This document shows positions 8,063-15,833 of a stretch of DNA of 64,000 nt, piece after piece (positions within the stretch are counted from its first letter, which is position 1; every line of letters starts with the position of its first letter). The notes under the pieces were generated by a model. It saw only the letters and a list, made by a program, of their open reading frames with translations. It did no database searches and was not told where the DNA came from. The position numbers were made by a program, and so were the translations under genes. The DNA is from Actinomycetales bacterium SN12 (GTDB lineage Bacteria; Actinomycetota; Actinomycetes; Actinomycetales; Microbacteriaceae), in the NCBI GenBank assembly GCA_002837415.1, contig PJCV01000001.1, forward strand, positions 310,001 through 374,000, given 5' to 3'.

Positions 8063-9435
8063 TGGCCACGCACGAGTTCGACCTGGTGATCCTCGGCGGC
8101 GGCAGCGGCGGCTACGCGGTCGCGCTGCGCGCCAGCGAGCTGGGCAAGAAAGTCGCGCTGATCGAGAAGGACAAGGTGGGCGGCACCTGCCTGCACAGGG
8201 GGTGCATACCCACCAAGGCTCTGCTGCATGCGGCGGAGGTCGCCGACCACGTCCGGTCCGCGGCATCCGTCGGAGTGACGGCGACCTTCGAGGCGGTCGA
8301 CGCCGCAGGGGTGCGCACGTACCGCGAGGGCATCGTCGCCAAGAAGTTCAAGGGCCTGGAAGGGCTCATCAAGGCGCGCGGCATCACCACCGTGCACGGA
8401 GCGGGGCGTCTGGCCGCCGACCGCGCGGTCGTCGTCGGCGATGACCGCTACGTGGGCACGGACGTGGTCCTCGCCACCGGCTCGTACAGCCGCTCGCTGC
8501 CCGGACTCGAGATCGGCGGGCGGATCCTCACCAGTGAGCACGCTCTCGCGCTCGACGAGGTGCCCGGCAGCGTGATCATCCTGGGTGGCGGCGTCATCGG
8601 CGTCGAGTTCGCCAGCGTGTGGAAGTCGTTCGGAGCAGAGGTCACGATCGTCGAGGCGCTGCCGCACCTCGTTCCGAACGAGGACATCGCGATGAGCAAG
8701 GGACTCGAGCGCGCGTTCCGCCGTCGTGGCATCAAGTATTCGCTGGGCACCCGCTTCGCGAAGGCCGAGCAGGACGACGCGCAGGTGACCGTGACGCTCG
8801 AGGACGGCAAGACCGTCACCGCCGACTATCTCCTCGTCGCCGTCGGGCGCGGACCTGTGACCGAAGGGCTCGGCTTCGAGGAGGCCGGTGTCGGTCTCGA
8901 GCGCGGGTTCGTGACGGTCGATGAGCAGCTGCGCACCGCCGTGCCCGGCGTCTGGGCGGTCGGCGACATCGTGCCGGGCCTGCAGCTCGCGCACCGCAGC
9001 TTCCTGCAGGGCATCGCCGTCGCCGAGCGCATCGCCGGGCTGGACGTGCCGACTCCGCCGGAGTCGCAGATCCCACGGGTGACGTACAGCAGCCCCGAAG
9101 TGGCATCCGTCGGCATCACCGAGGAGGCGGCGGTGGCCGCGCACGGCGCGGACGGCGTCGTCTCGTACGAGTACAACCTCGCCGGCAACGGCAAGAGCGA
9201 GATCATCGGCACGGGCGGCCTGGTGAAGGTCGTGCGCCGCAAGGACGGTCCTGTCCTCGGCGTGCACCTGCTCGGCGACCGCGTCGGCGAGCTCATCACC
9301 GAGGGCCAGCTCGCCGTAGCCTGGGAGGCGCACCCGGAGGACATCGCGCCGCTCATCCACGCGCATCCCACGCAGAGCGAGGCACTCGGAGAGGCTTTCC
9401 TCGCACTCGCCGGAAAACCGCTGCACGCCCTGTAG
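8062..9435 (+). CDS. lpdA: Dihydrolipoyl dehydrogenase (E3)
   Basis: 457 residues. This FAD flavoprotein reoxidises dihydrolipoamide for the 2-oxoacid dehydrogenase complexes. It has an N-terminal GGGSGGYAVALRA Rossmann motif, the redox pair GGTCLHRGCIPTK, the second nucleotide motif ILGGGVIGVEFAS, GVWAVGDI and the C-terminal catalytic HAHPTQSEALGEA. ATG at 8062 shares one base with the pepA stop; the longer upstream frame is rejected because it lies inside pepA. It is followed 72 bases later by the E2 gene. Confidence 0.97.
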   Translation: MATHEFDLVILGGGSGGYAVALRASELGKKVALIEKDKVGGTCLHRGCIPTKALLHAAEVADHVRSAASVGVTATFEAVDAAGVRTYREGIVAKKFKGLEGLIKARGITTVHGAGRLAADRAVVVGDDRYVGTDVVLATGSYSRSLPGLEIGGRILTSEHALALDEVPGSVIILGGGVIGVEFASVWKSFGAEVTIVEALPHLVPNEDIAMSKGLERAFRRRGIKYSLGTRFAKAEQDDAQVTVTLEDGKTVTADYLLVAVGRGPVTEGLGFEEAGVGLERGFVTVDEQLRTAVPGVWAVGDIVPGLQLAHRSFLQGIAVAERIAGLDVPTPPESQIPRVTYSSPEVASVGITEEAAVAAHGADGVVSYEYNLAGNGKSEIIGTGGLVKVVRRKDGPVLGVHLLGDRVGELITEGQLAVAWEAHPEDIAPLIHAHPTQSEALGEAFLALAGKPLHAL

Positions 9436-9507
9436 GAACGCACCAATATCCATAGACTCCCAGGTCACTAAGCTTGGGGCATCACAATTTTCCGAAGGAG
9501 ACTCGAC
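9436..9507 (+). promoter_or_regulatory. lpdA-E2 spacer with possible promoter
   Basis: 72 bases with two -10-like hexamers, TAGACT at 9453-9458 and TAAGCT at 9469-9474, and a strong Shine-Dalgarno GAAGGAG before the E2 start. An extra promoter for the E2 gene is plausible, but no clear -35 is visible. Confidence 0.35.
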
Positions 9508-11283
9508 ATGAGCACAGCCGTGGTCCTCCCCGCACTCGGGGAGAGCGTCACCGAGGGCACGGTCACTCGCTGGCTGAAGCAGGTCGGCGACACCGTGCAG
9601 GCTGATGAAGGCCTGCTGGAGATCTCGACCGACAAGGTCGACACCGAGATCCCGTCCCCCGTCAGCGGTGTGATCGAGGAGATCCTCGTCGCAGAGGATG
9701 AGACCGTCGAGGTCGGCGCGCTGCTCGCACGCATCGGCGACGGCAGCGGTGCGGCACCCGGCGGCGACGCGCCGGCCGAGGAGGCACCGGCCGAGCATCA
9801 GCAGGCGCCGGCCGAGCAGGCGCAGTCGACGGCAGCGCCGGCCGAGAACGAGGTCGAGGCCGCGCAGCAGCAGGCGCAGAGCGACTCGCCCGCGCCCGCA
9901 GCGTCGAGCGACGCCACCGATGTGGTTCTGCCGGAACTCGGCGAGAGCGTCACCGAGGGCACCGTCACCCGCTGGCTGAAGCAGGTCGGCGACGACGTCG
10001 CCGTGGATGAAGCGCTGCTGGAGATCTCGACCGACAAGGTCGACACCGAGATCCCGTCGCCCGTCGCGGGAACCCTCCAGGAGATCCTGGCCGGCGAGGA
10101 CGAGACCGTCGAGGTCGGCGCTGTTCTCGCCCGCATCGGCTCGGGTGCGCCCGCAGCCCAGGCTCCGGCGCAGGAGGCACCCGCGCAGGAGGCACCCGCA
10201 CAGGAAGCGCCCGCTCAGCAGGCACCCGCACAGGAAGCGCCCGCACAGCAGGCACCCGCACAGGAAGCGCCCGCACAGCAGGCACCCGCGCAGCAGGCAC
10301 CCGCGCAGCAGGCACCCGCCCAGGAAGCGCCCGCTCAGCAGGCACCCGCTCAGCAGGCACCCGCTGACTCCGATTCCGACTCGCTCTACGTGACCCCGCT
10401 GGTGCGCCGCCTGGCCAGCCAGCAGGGCATCGACCTGTCGACGGTCACCGGAACCGGCGTGGGAGGACGCATCCGCAAGGAGGATGTCCTCAAGGCCGCC
10501 GAGTCGAAGTCGCAGGCACCGGCCGCCGAGGCCGCAGCTCCGGCGGCACCCGCGCTCGAGGTCTCGCCGCTGCGCGGCACGACGCAGAAGATGTCGCGCC
10601 TGCGCAAGGTCGTCGCCGAGCGCGCCGTGGCCTCGATGCAGCAGACCGCCCAGCTGACGACGTTCGTCGAGGTGGACGTCACCAAGCTCGCGGCGTTCCG
10701 CAACGCGAAGAAGGACGAGTTCAACCAGAAGACCGGTGCGAAGCTGTCGTTCCTGCCGTTCTTCACGCTCGCCGCCGCTGAGGCGCTGCAGGCCTTCCCG
10801 ATCATCAACTCGACCGTCGACGGCGACTCGATCGTCTACCCGGCGAGCGAGAACATCTCGATCGCGGTCGACACCGAGCGCGGCCTGCTCACCCCGGTCG
10901 TCCGGGATGCGGGCACGAAGAACCTCGCTCAGCTCGCGCAGGAGATCGCCGACCTGGCGGCCCGCACCCGCGACAACAAGCTGAAGCCCGACGAGCTCGC
11001 CGGCGGCACCTTCACGGTGACCAACACCGGCTCGCGCGGCGCGCTGTTCGACACGCCCCTGGTGTTCCTGCCGCAGTCGGCGATCCTCGGCACCGGCGTC
11101 GTGTTCAAGCGCCCCGGCGTGGTCACGGTCGATGGAGTGGATGCCATCGCGGTCCGCTCGTACGTCTACCTGGCGATCTCGTACGATCACCGCACGATCG
11201 ACGGAGCGGATGCAGCCCGCTTCCTCGGCGCGATCAAGAGCCGCCTCGAGTCGGCGGAGTTCGCCGCGAACCTCGGGATCTGA
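9508..11283 (+). CDS. sucB/dlaT: Dihydrolipoamide acyltransferase E2 with two lipoyl domains
   Basis: 591 residues. Lipoyl domain 1 covers residues 1-77 (lipoyl Lys43 in STDKVDTE) and lipoyl domain 2 about 135-212 (Lys177). A flexible linker follows, then the E3/E1-binding domain at about 293-330 (VTPLVRRLASQQGID...GGRIRKEDV) and the catalytic domain at about 350-591 with His561 and Asp565 in HRTID. The family is usually named SucB, but the mycobacterial orthologue DlaT serves pyruvate dehydrogenase, so it may pair with AceE at 31366. The linker at 215-288 is an unusual run of APAQEAP/APAQQAP repeats. lipB and lipA, normally nearby, are not here. Confidence 0.95.
   Translation: MSTAVVLPALGESVTEGTVTRWLKQVGDTVQADEGLLEISTDKVDTEIPSPVSGVIEEILVAEDETVEVGALLARIGDGSGAAPGGDAPAEEAPAEHQQAPAEQAQSTAAPAENEVEAAQQQAQSDSPAPAASSDATDVVLPELGESVTEGTVTRWLKQVGDDVAVDEALLEISTDKVDTEIPSPVAGTLQEILAGEDETVEVGAVLARIGSGAPAAQAPAQEAPAQEAPAQEAPAQQAPAQEAPAQQAPAQEAPAQQAPAQQAPAQQAPAQEAPAQQAPAQQAPADSDSDSLYVTPLVRRLASQQGIDLSTVTGTGVGGRIRKEDVLKAAESKSQAPAAEAAAPAAPALEVSPLRGTTQKMSRLRKVVAERAVASMQQTAQLTTFVEVDVTKLAAFRNAKKDEFNQKTGAKLSFLPFFTLAAAEALQAFPIINSTVDGDSIVYPASENISIAVDTERGLLTPVVRDAGTKNLAQLAQEIADLAARTRDNKLKPDELAGGTFTVTNTGSRGALFDTPLVFLPQSAILGTGVVFKRPGVVTVDGVDAIAVRSYVYLAISYDHRTIDGADAARFLGAIKSRLESAEFAANLGI
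10150..10368 (+). repeat. Tandem GC-rich repeat encoding the (APAQ[EQ]A) linker of E2
   Basis: About 220 bases of 15- and 30-base units coding for APAQEAP and APAQQAP. It forms the Pro/Ala-rich hinge between the second lipoyl domain and the binding domain. High identity between units at the DNA level suggests recent expansion, and length variation between strains would be expected. It is a coding repeat, not CRISPR. Confidence 0.9.
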
Positions 11284-11289
11284 GCGCGC

Positions 11290-12621
11290 TCAGCCCTGAC
11301 CGGATGGCTGGTTCGCGACGTCGTACACGTCGCGGACCAGCCATCGGTCTTTCTGCATGACGAGCACGAGCATCTGCTCCCCGCGCTGCCCCGACTCCCC
11401 GAGGCGCAGCACGCCCACATCGCCGTAGTCCTCGACCGCGGCGATCGTCCGCTTCGCTTCGGTTCCCGCCAGGCGCTCCTGCACCGCCGCCCCTGCGCCG
11501 TCGACGATCGCGTCGGCGCACACCGCATCACCTCTCCGCCCGCACTCCAGCACCGTCGTCAGCAGCGCCGCAGCGCGCTGCTCGGCCGAGCCGTCGATCA
11601 TGGCATCCGGCGCCTCAGACGTCTCCACGTCCCGTTCCGGGGCGGCATCCGGGGCCGCGGTCGGCGTCACCGCCGGCATCACCTCCCCCACTCGCTCGGT
11701 CGCCGCCGAGTCCTCCTTCCCTGTCGGCCACATCAGACCGCCGACCAGCACCAGCGCGGCCGCCGCTCCGCCGACGATCAGCATGCGACCGCGAGGGGCG
11801 CGTGCCGCCGGCTCCCCCGGGCGCCCCGACCTCACGACCGCTCTTCGATCACGCCTGAGGCCGGTCCTCAGCCGGCGCGCCATGTCCTGTCCCGCCTCGA
11901 TCAGGCGGTCCTGCACGCGGCCCAGCGCTCCCGGCTCAGCGGCCAGCAGGTCGGCATCCTGATCCAGACGCACAGCGTGCGCATCGATCGCGACCACGCG
12001 CTCCGGTGCGAACACCTCTCGCACCAGAGCGCGGGGAGCGGCGAGCTCGGTCAGCTCGCGCTCCCACCGCTCGATGGACCGGCGGACCATGCGCTGATCG
12101 CCCGCCGCCGTCTCGATCTCGCCGAGCAGCCGGTTCAGCGCGCGATCCGGACACCCCTCCCGCAGACGAGCGATGAGCGCGACAGCCGACGCGGTGCAGG
12201 CCACGCCCTCACCCGGCGCGAACACCGGCCGCGCCTCATCGGTGAGCCACCACTGCCCGGTGAGGCTCCGATCGCCGATCTCCACGATCCCGCGCAGCAG
12301 GCTGCCGACCAGCGTCACCGTCTCCCCCGCCGACAGCGCGCTCTCCACTGCCGCGCGGCGTCCGAGGAACACCTCGATGCGATCCGCGCACCACGGCAGC
12401 ACCGCGTCGTGTCCGTCCGGCCTGCGCAGCAGGTCGCGCACGCCGGCGACATGCTCGGCGCCGGCGTGCAGCCACAGCGGCTCGGGTACGGCCTCGACGT
12501 CCACGCGCACACCGCGTCGCTCACCATCCGTGATCAGCTCACCGGGATAGGCGGATTCCTGCGCATCCAGCATCCGGATCGAGCGATGCGCGCCCGGTGT
12601 CAGAGCTGCCGTCTCATCCAT
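11290..12621 (-). CDS. Unknown protein with one membrane segment
   Basis: 443 residues that I do not recognise. A mainly charged N-terminal half of about 270 residues is probably cytoplasmic. One hydrophobic segment follows at about 280-300 (MLIVGGAAAALVLVGGLMWP), then an Ala/Pro/Thr-rich stretch and a C-terminal domain of about 100 residues containing two Cys and ending in a strand-rich VLVMQKDRWLVRDVYDV, as in small NTF2-like or lipoprotein domains. The topology suggests a C-terminus outside the membrane. It converges on the E2 gene with 6 bases between stops. It sits where lipB-lipA lie in relatives. Confidence 0.75.
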   Translation of the reverse strand: MDETAALTPGAHRSIRMLDAQESAYPGELITDGERRGVRVDVEAVPEPLWLHAGAEHVAGVRDLLRRPDGHDAVLPWCADRIEVFLGRRAAVESALSAGETVTLVGSLLRGIVEIGDRSLTGQWWLTDEARPVFAPGEGVACTASAVALIARLREGCPDRALNRLLGEIETAAGDQRMVRRSIERWERELTELAAPRALVREVFAPERVVAIDAHAVRLDQDADLLAAEPGALGRVQDRLIEAGQDMARRLRTGLRRDRRAVVRSGRPGEPAARAPRGRMLIVGGAAAALVLVGGLMWPTGKEDSAATERVGEVMPAVTPTAAPDAAPERDVETSEAPDAMIDGSAEQRAAALLTTVLECGRRGDAVCADAIVDGAGAAVQERLAGTEAKRTIAAVEDYGDVGVLRLGESGQRGEQMLVLVMQKDRWLVRDVYDVANQPSGQG

Positions 12622-12743
12622 CCCACCATCTCAGCGCGCGACGCCATCCAGCGCGGCCACGAACAGCGGAACGGGGGACGATCGACCCGATCTCGCCGGC
12701 TGTGCAGGAAGAACGTGCATCCCGGAATCGGTAGGCTGTACGC

Positions 12744-13454
12744 ATGGCAAAGAGTGCTCCCGTCACCGAGAAGCGGCCCGGCTTCTTCTCGCAGATCCGT
12801 TCCCTGTTCCGTTTCACGCGGGACGTGTACGGCTGGCTCCCGTGGGCGCAGATCGCCATCCTCGTCGCCGGAGTGCTGATCGGTCTGATCATCGGCTTCC
12901 TCATCAGCGGCACCTCCGTGCTCGGCCTGATCCTCTGGGGCTTCACCGGTCTGCTGTTCGGAATCCTCGGCGCCATGTTCCTCATGACGCGCCTGTCCAC
13001 GACGGCGATGTACGCGAAGATCGACGGGATGCCCGGCGCGAGCGGCCACGTCCTCAGCACCAGCCTCGGCCGCAGCTGGTCCGCCTCGGACACCCCCGTC
13101 GGGGTCAACCCCAAGACCCAGGAGGCCGTGTACCGCGTGGTCGGTCGCGGCGGCATCGTCATCGTCGGCGAGGGCGCCCGCGGCCGTCTCACCCGCCTGA
13201 TCAACGAAGAGCGCCAGAAGGCGCAGCGCGTCGCGCACGGCGTGCCCGTCACGGTGCTCTACGTCGGTCACGGCGACGACGATGTCGCGATCGCCGACCT
13301 GTCGAAGACCATCAAGAAGCTGCCGAAGGCGATCGACAAGGCCACGATGGCCGCGGTCATCCGCCGCATCGAGTCGGTGTCGCAGTCGCTGTCTTCGCTG
13401 CCCATCCCGAAGGGCATCGACCCCACCCGTGTGCGCTCGCAGCGCCCGCGCTGA
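12744..13454 (+). CDS. DUF4191 family membrane protein
   Basis: 236 residues with two adjacent membrane helices at about 32-54 and 58-78 and a long cytoplasmic C-terminal region, as in actinobacterial DUF4191 proteins. Relatives are encoded next to lipA and glnA, which fits this neighbourhood. The function is unknown. TAGGCT at 12732-12737 lies 6 bases before ATG with no Shine-Dalgarno, consistent with a leaderless mRNA. Confidence 0.88.
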   Translation: MAKSAPVTEKRPGFFSQIRSLFRFTRDVYGWLPWAQIAILVAGVLIGLIIGFLISGTSVLGLILWGFTGLLFGILGAMFLMTRLSTTAMYAKIDGMPGASGHVLSTSLGRSWSASDTPVGVNPKTQEAVYRVVGRGGIVIVGEGARGRLTRLINEERQKAQRVAHGVPVTVLYVGHGDDDVAIADLSKTIKKLPKAIDKATMAAVIRRIESVSQSLSSLPIPKGIDPTRVRSQRPR

Positions 13455-13475
13455 TCCGCGAACAGCGCTGAAAAC

Positions 13476-13513
13476 GCAGAGCGGCTCCTCTCGATCGAGA
13501 GGAGCCGCTCTGC
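13476..13513. terminator. Bidirectional terminator hairpin, DUF4191 / RimK-like
   Basis: A perfect 38-base palindrome, arms 19 bases each, between two convergent genes. No U tract follows, which is common in high-GC actinobacteria. Confidence 0.8.
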
Positions 13514-13518
13514 ATGTC

Positions 13519-14706
13519 TCACTCGCCCAGCGGCTCCTTGGGCAGCCGGCGCACGCGGGGACGACGGCGCCGCTTCTCGGGGATCATCGAGCGCATCTCC
13601 TCGAGCTTGCCGAAGCACAGCAGACGATCCTCGGCCTCGAGCTCGACGTGCTTGCGCGGGTTGGGGATCACGCTGACGCCGCGGTGCAGCGTCAGCACCG
13701 TGATGTCGCGATCCCACAGTCCGAGATCCCCGAGCTTCATGCCCACCTGCTCCGCGCCGGAGTGGATGAGCAGCTCGGCCACGCCGTAGCCGGTCGACAC
13801 GCTCAGCCGCTGACGGACGTCGATGTCGGGGAACGCCACCTGGTTGGCGATGTAGTCGATGATCGCGCCGGCGACGTCGAGCTTCGTCGCAGTCTCGATG
13901 CCCTGCAGACCCGGTGAGGAGTTGACCTCCATGACCAGGGGGCCGTCATCGCTCTCGAGCATGTCGACTCCCGCGACGCGCAGACCCATGATCTGAGCCG
14001 AGCGCACCGCCGTCTGCTCGTACACCGGGTCGAGGGTGACCGGCTCCACCCGACCGCCGCGGTGCACGTTCGAGCGGAACTCGTCGCCGTCGGCGACGCG
14101 GCGCATGGCGGCGACGACGCGATCGCCCACCACGAGCGCGCGGATGTCGCGGCCACGGCTCTCCGCGATGAACTTCTGGATGAGCACGTTCTGCTTGGTC
14201 GAGTGCAGGGTCTCGATGATCGCCTCGGCGACCTTGACCTGCGGGGCGAGGATCACGCCGATCCCCTGCGTGCCCTCGAGCAGCTTGATGACGACGGGAG
14301 CACCACCCACCCGCTCGATCGCGGGGCGCACATCGGCGCGGTTGCGCACGAACGCGGTCGGGGGCATCGCGATGTTGTGCCGGGACAGGATCTGGTTGGC
14401 GCGGAGCTTGTCGCGGGCGCTCGAGATGCCGTTGGCCGTGTTCGGTGTGTAGACGTCCATCTGCTCGAACTGACGCACCACGGCCGTGCCGAAGTAGGTG
14501 ATCGAGTTGCCGATGCGCGGCAGGATGGCGTCGTACTCGCTGAGCTGCTTGCCGCGGAAGAACAGGTCGGGTGCGTCAGCGGTGAGGTCGATCGCGAAAC
14601 GCAGCGTATTCAGCACCTTGACGTTGTGTCCGCGCTGCTGCGCGGCGGCCCGAAGACGCTGCGTCGAGTACGAGTGCGGGGCGCGCGAGAGAACAGCGAT
14701 CTTCAC
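13519..14706 (-). CDS. rimK-like: RimK-type ATP-grasp ligase fused to an RCK_C/TrkA-C domain
   Basis: 395 residues. Residues 1-290 form a RimK-like ATP-grasp ligase with PVVIKLLEGTQGIGV, the substrate/metal motif VMEVNSSPGLQGIE, and RDIRALVVGDRVVAAMRR. Members join amino acids, typically glutamate, to a protein or small acceptor. Residues about 295-360 (ELLIHSGAEQVGMKLGDLGL through EDRLLCFGKLEEM) match an RCK_C domain, a ligand-sensing module usually found on K+ transport regulators. The fusion suggests allosteric control by a small ligand. A retropepsin-like protease gene is divergent 25 bases away, echoing the RimB-RimK pairing. The acceptor substrate is unknown. Confidence 0.88.
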   Translation of the reverse strand: MKIAVLSRAPHSYSTQRLRAAAQQRGHNVKVLNTLRFAIDLTADAPDLFFRGKQLSEYDAILPRIGNSITYFGTAVVRQFEQMDVYTPNTANGISSARDKLRANQILSRHNIAMPPTAFVRNRADVRPAIERVGGAPVVIKLLEGTQGIGVILAPQVKVAEAIIETLHSTKQNVLIQKFIAESRGRDIRALVVGDRVVAAMRRVADGDEFRSNVHRGGRVEPVTLDPVYEQTAVRSAQIMGLRVAGVDMLESDDGPLVMEVNSSPGLQGIETATKLDVAGAIIDYIANQVAFPDIDVRQRLSVSTGYGVAELLIHSGAEQVGMKLGDLGLWDRDITVLTLHRGVSVIPNPRKHVELEAEDRLLCFGKLEEMRSMIPEKRRRRPRVRRLPKEPLGE

Positions 14707-14731
14707 AGAGGTTTCCTGCCAGGATGTACGA

Positions 14732-15208
14732 GTGACACGGTCCTCTCATTCAAACACGTCCACCGGTTGGCGGGAGTGGGTCGGTCTGCCGGATCTCGGG
14801 ATCGACTGGCTCAAGGCCAAGATCGACACGGGCGCGCGCACGTCGTCGCTGCACGCCTTCGATGTCACCGAGTTCGAGCGCGACGGCGAGGACTGGGTGC
14901 GCTTCGCCGTGCATCCCTGGCAGGACAGCACCGCCGACGCCGTCGTGCACGAGACGCGGGTGCACGACCGCCGCGCCGTGCGCAGCTCGTCGGGTCACAC
15001 CGAGCACCGCATCGTGGTGACGATGCGGGTCCGGCTGGTCGGCAGAGAGGTGGATGCCGAGGTCACCCTCACCAATCGGGATGAGATGGGCTTCCGGATG
15101 CTGATCGGTCGCGAGGCCCTGCGTCGGGGATTCCTCGTGGACCCGGCAGGCTCGTTCCTCGGCGGCCGCGCACCGCGCGAGATGCGCAACCGCAACCGCG
15201 GCCGCTGA
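14732..15208 (+). CDS. Retropepsin-like ATP-dependent zinc protease family (RimB-like)
   Basis: 158 residues. The IDTGARTSSLHA motif near residue 30 is the DTGA aspartyl-protease-type signature of this family, followed by GHTEHRIVV, TLTNRDEMGFRMLIGRE and a basic C-terminus. Family members are encoded beside rimK and, in pseudomonads, RimB trims glutamate tails added by RimK. Start: GTG at 14732 with AGGA 7 bases upstream; the longer frame is rejected because it runs antisense through the divergent ligase gene. Confidence 0.85.
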   Translation: MTRSSHSNTSTGWREWVGLPDLGIDWLKAKIDTGARTSSLHAFDVTEFERDGEDWVRFAVHPWQDSTADAVVHETRVHDRRAVRSSSGHTEHRIVVTMRVRLVGREVDAEVTLTNRDEMGFRMLIGREALRRGFLVDPAGSFLGGRAPREMRNRNRGR

Positions 15209-15227
15209 CGCTTCGACAGGCGCAGCG

Positions 15228-15290
15228 CCCTTCGGCAGGCTCAGGGGCCCATGATAAGGCTCAGGGCCCTTCGGCAGGCTCAGGGGCCCA
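15228..15290. repeat. Two copies of a dispersed short repeat
   Basis: Two identical 24-base copies (15228-15251 and 15267-15290) of CCCTTCGGCAGGCTCAGGGG plus four more bases lie between the protease and RDD genes. Related copies occur at 23979-24003, 39820-39857 and 61777-61797. A TTCGACAGG fragment lies just upstream. Confidence 0.85.
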
Positions 15291-15299
15291 GAATGAGTC

Positions 15300-15716
15300 T
15301 CAGCCGCGAATCAGCACCGTGCCGGCGATCTTGTCGTGCAGGCCCCGCTGATCGGCATCCCAGATCACCGCCGGGATCACGAACACCAGCAGCAGCGTCC
15401 GCACGATCGGACGCCACAGCCCCACCCACGCACCGTCCACACGCAGCACGCGCATGCCCAGCATCCGGTGCCCGGGGCTTCCGTTCGCCGTCGGGAGGAA
15501 GACGATCTGCAGCACGGCGAAGACCATCATGGGCGCGAACTGGCGCCAGCCCGCTTCGGCGGGCAGCTCGAGCGGGTCGTAGCCGAGGAAGCCGATCGCG
15601 ATGACCGTGGCGGCGAAGTAGTCGATCAGCAGGGCGGCGATCCGGCGTCCGGGACGGGCGATGCTCCCCGGTCCTGAAACGGGCATTCCGAGGCGTTCGC
15701 CGGGGTAGTCACTCAC
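15300..15716 (-). CDS. RDD family membrane protein
   Basis: 138 residues with the RDD signature arrangement: [21 protein letters not shown] near residue 25, a second hydrophobic helix ([16 protein letters not shown]) and [15 protein letters not shown], then a third hydrophobic segment. Function is unknown. Relatives are encoded immediately before glnA1 in mycobacteria, as here, though on the opposite strand. Confidence 0.9.
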   Translation of the reverse strand: MSDYPGERLGMPVSGPGSIARPGRRIAALLIDYFAATVIAIGFLGYDPLELPAEAGWRQFAPMMVFAVLQIVFLPTANGSPGHRMLGMRVLRVDGAWVGLWRPIVRTLLLVFVIPAVIWDADQRGLHDKIAGTVLIRG

Positions 15717-15738
15717 CCGTCCAGCCTACCGAGCGGCC

Positions 15739-15776
15739 GTAACATGCCCGAAACACAGCGGACACGGCTGAGAAAC
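15739..15776 (+). promoter_or_regulatory. GlnR-type operator upstream of glnA
   Basis: The sequence reads GTAAC-n6-GAAAC-n6-GACAC-n6-GAAAC (15739-15743, 15750-15754, 15761-15765, 15772-15776), matching the four-block actinobacterial GlnR box gTnAC-n6-GaAAC. A -10-like TAAGGT at 15796-15801 lies 19 bases after the last block, with TAACCT at 15787-15792 as an alternative. The site is placed where a response-regulator-type activator would contact polymerase. It implies nitrogen control of glnA. Confidence 0.85.
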
Positions 15777-15833
15777 TCCATGCGCATAACCTGCGTAAGG
15801 TTGATGCAACCGATACCCGATCAGGAGTCGTAC

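Noticed and set aside
10150..10368. Possible CRISPR-like array in the E2 gene
   Set aside because: The repeats are in-frame coding for an Ala/Pro/Gln linker with no unique spacers.
7303..11190. Very long minus-strand open frame opposite pepA, lpdA and the E2 gene
   Set aside because: Antisense shadow of high-GC genes; composition is repetitive Arg/Gly/His-rich and the opposite strand holds clear, well-known genes.
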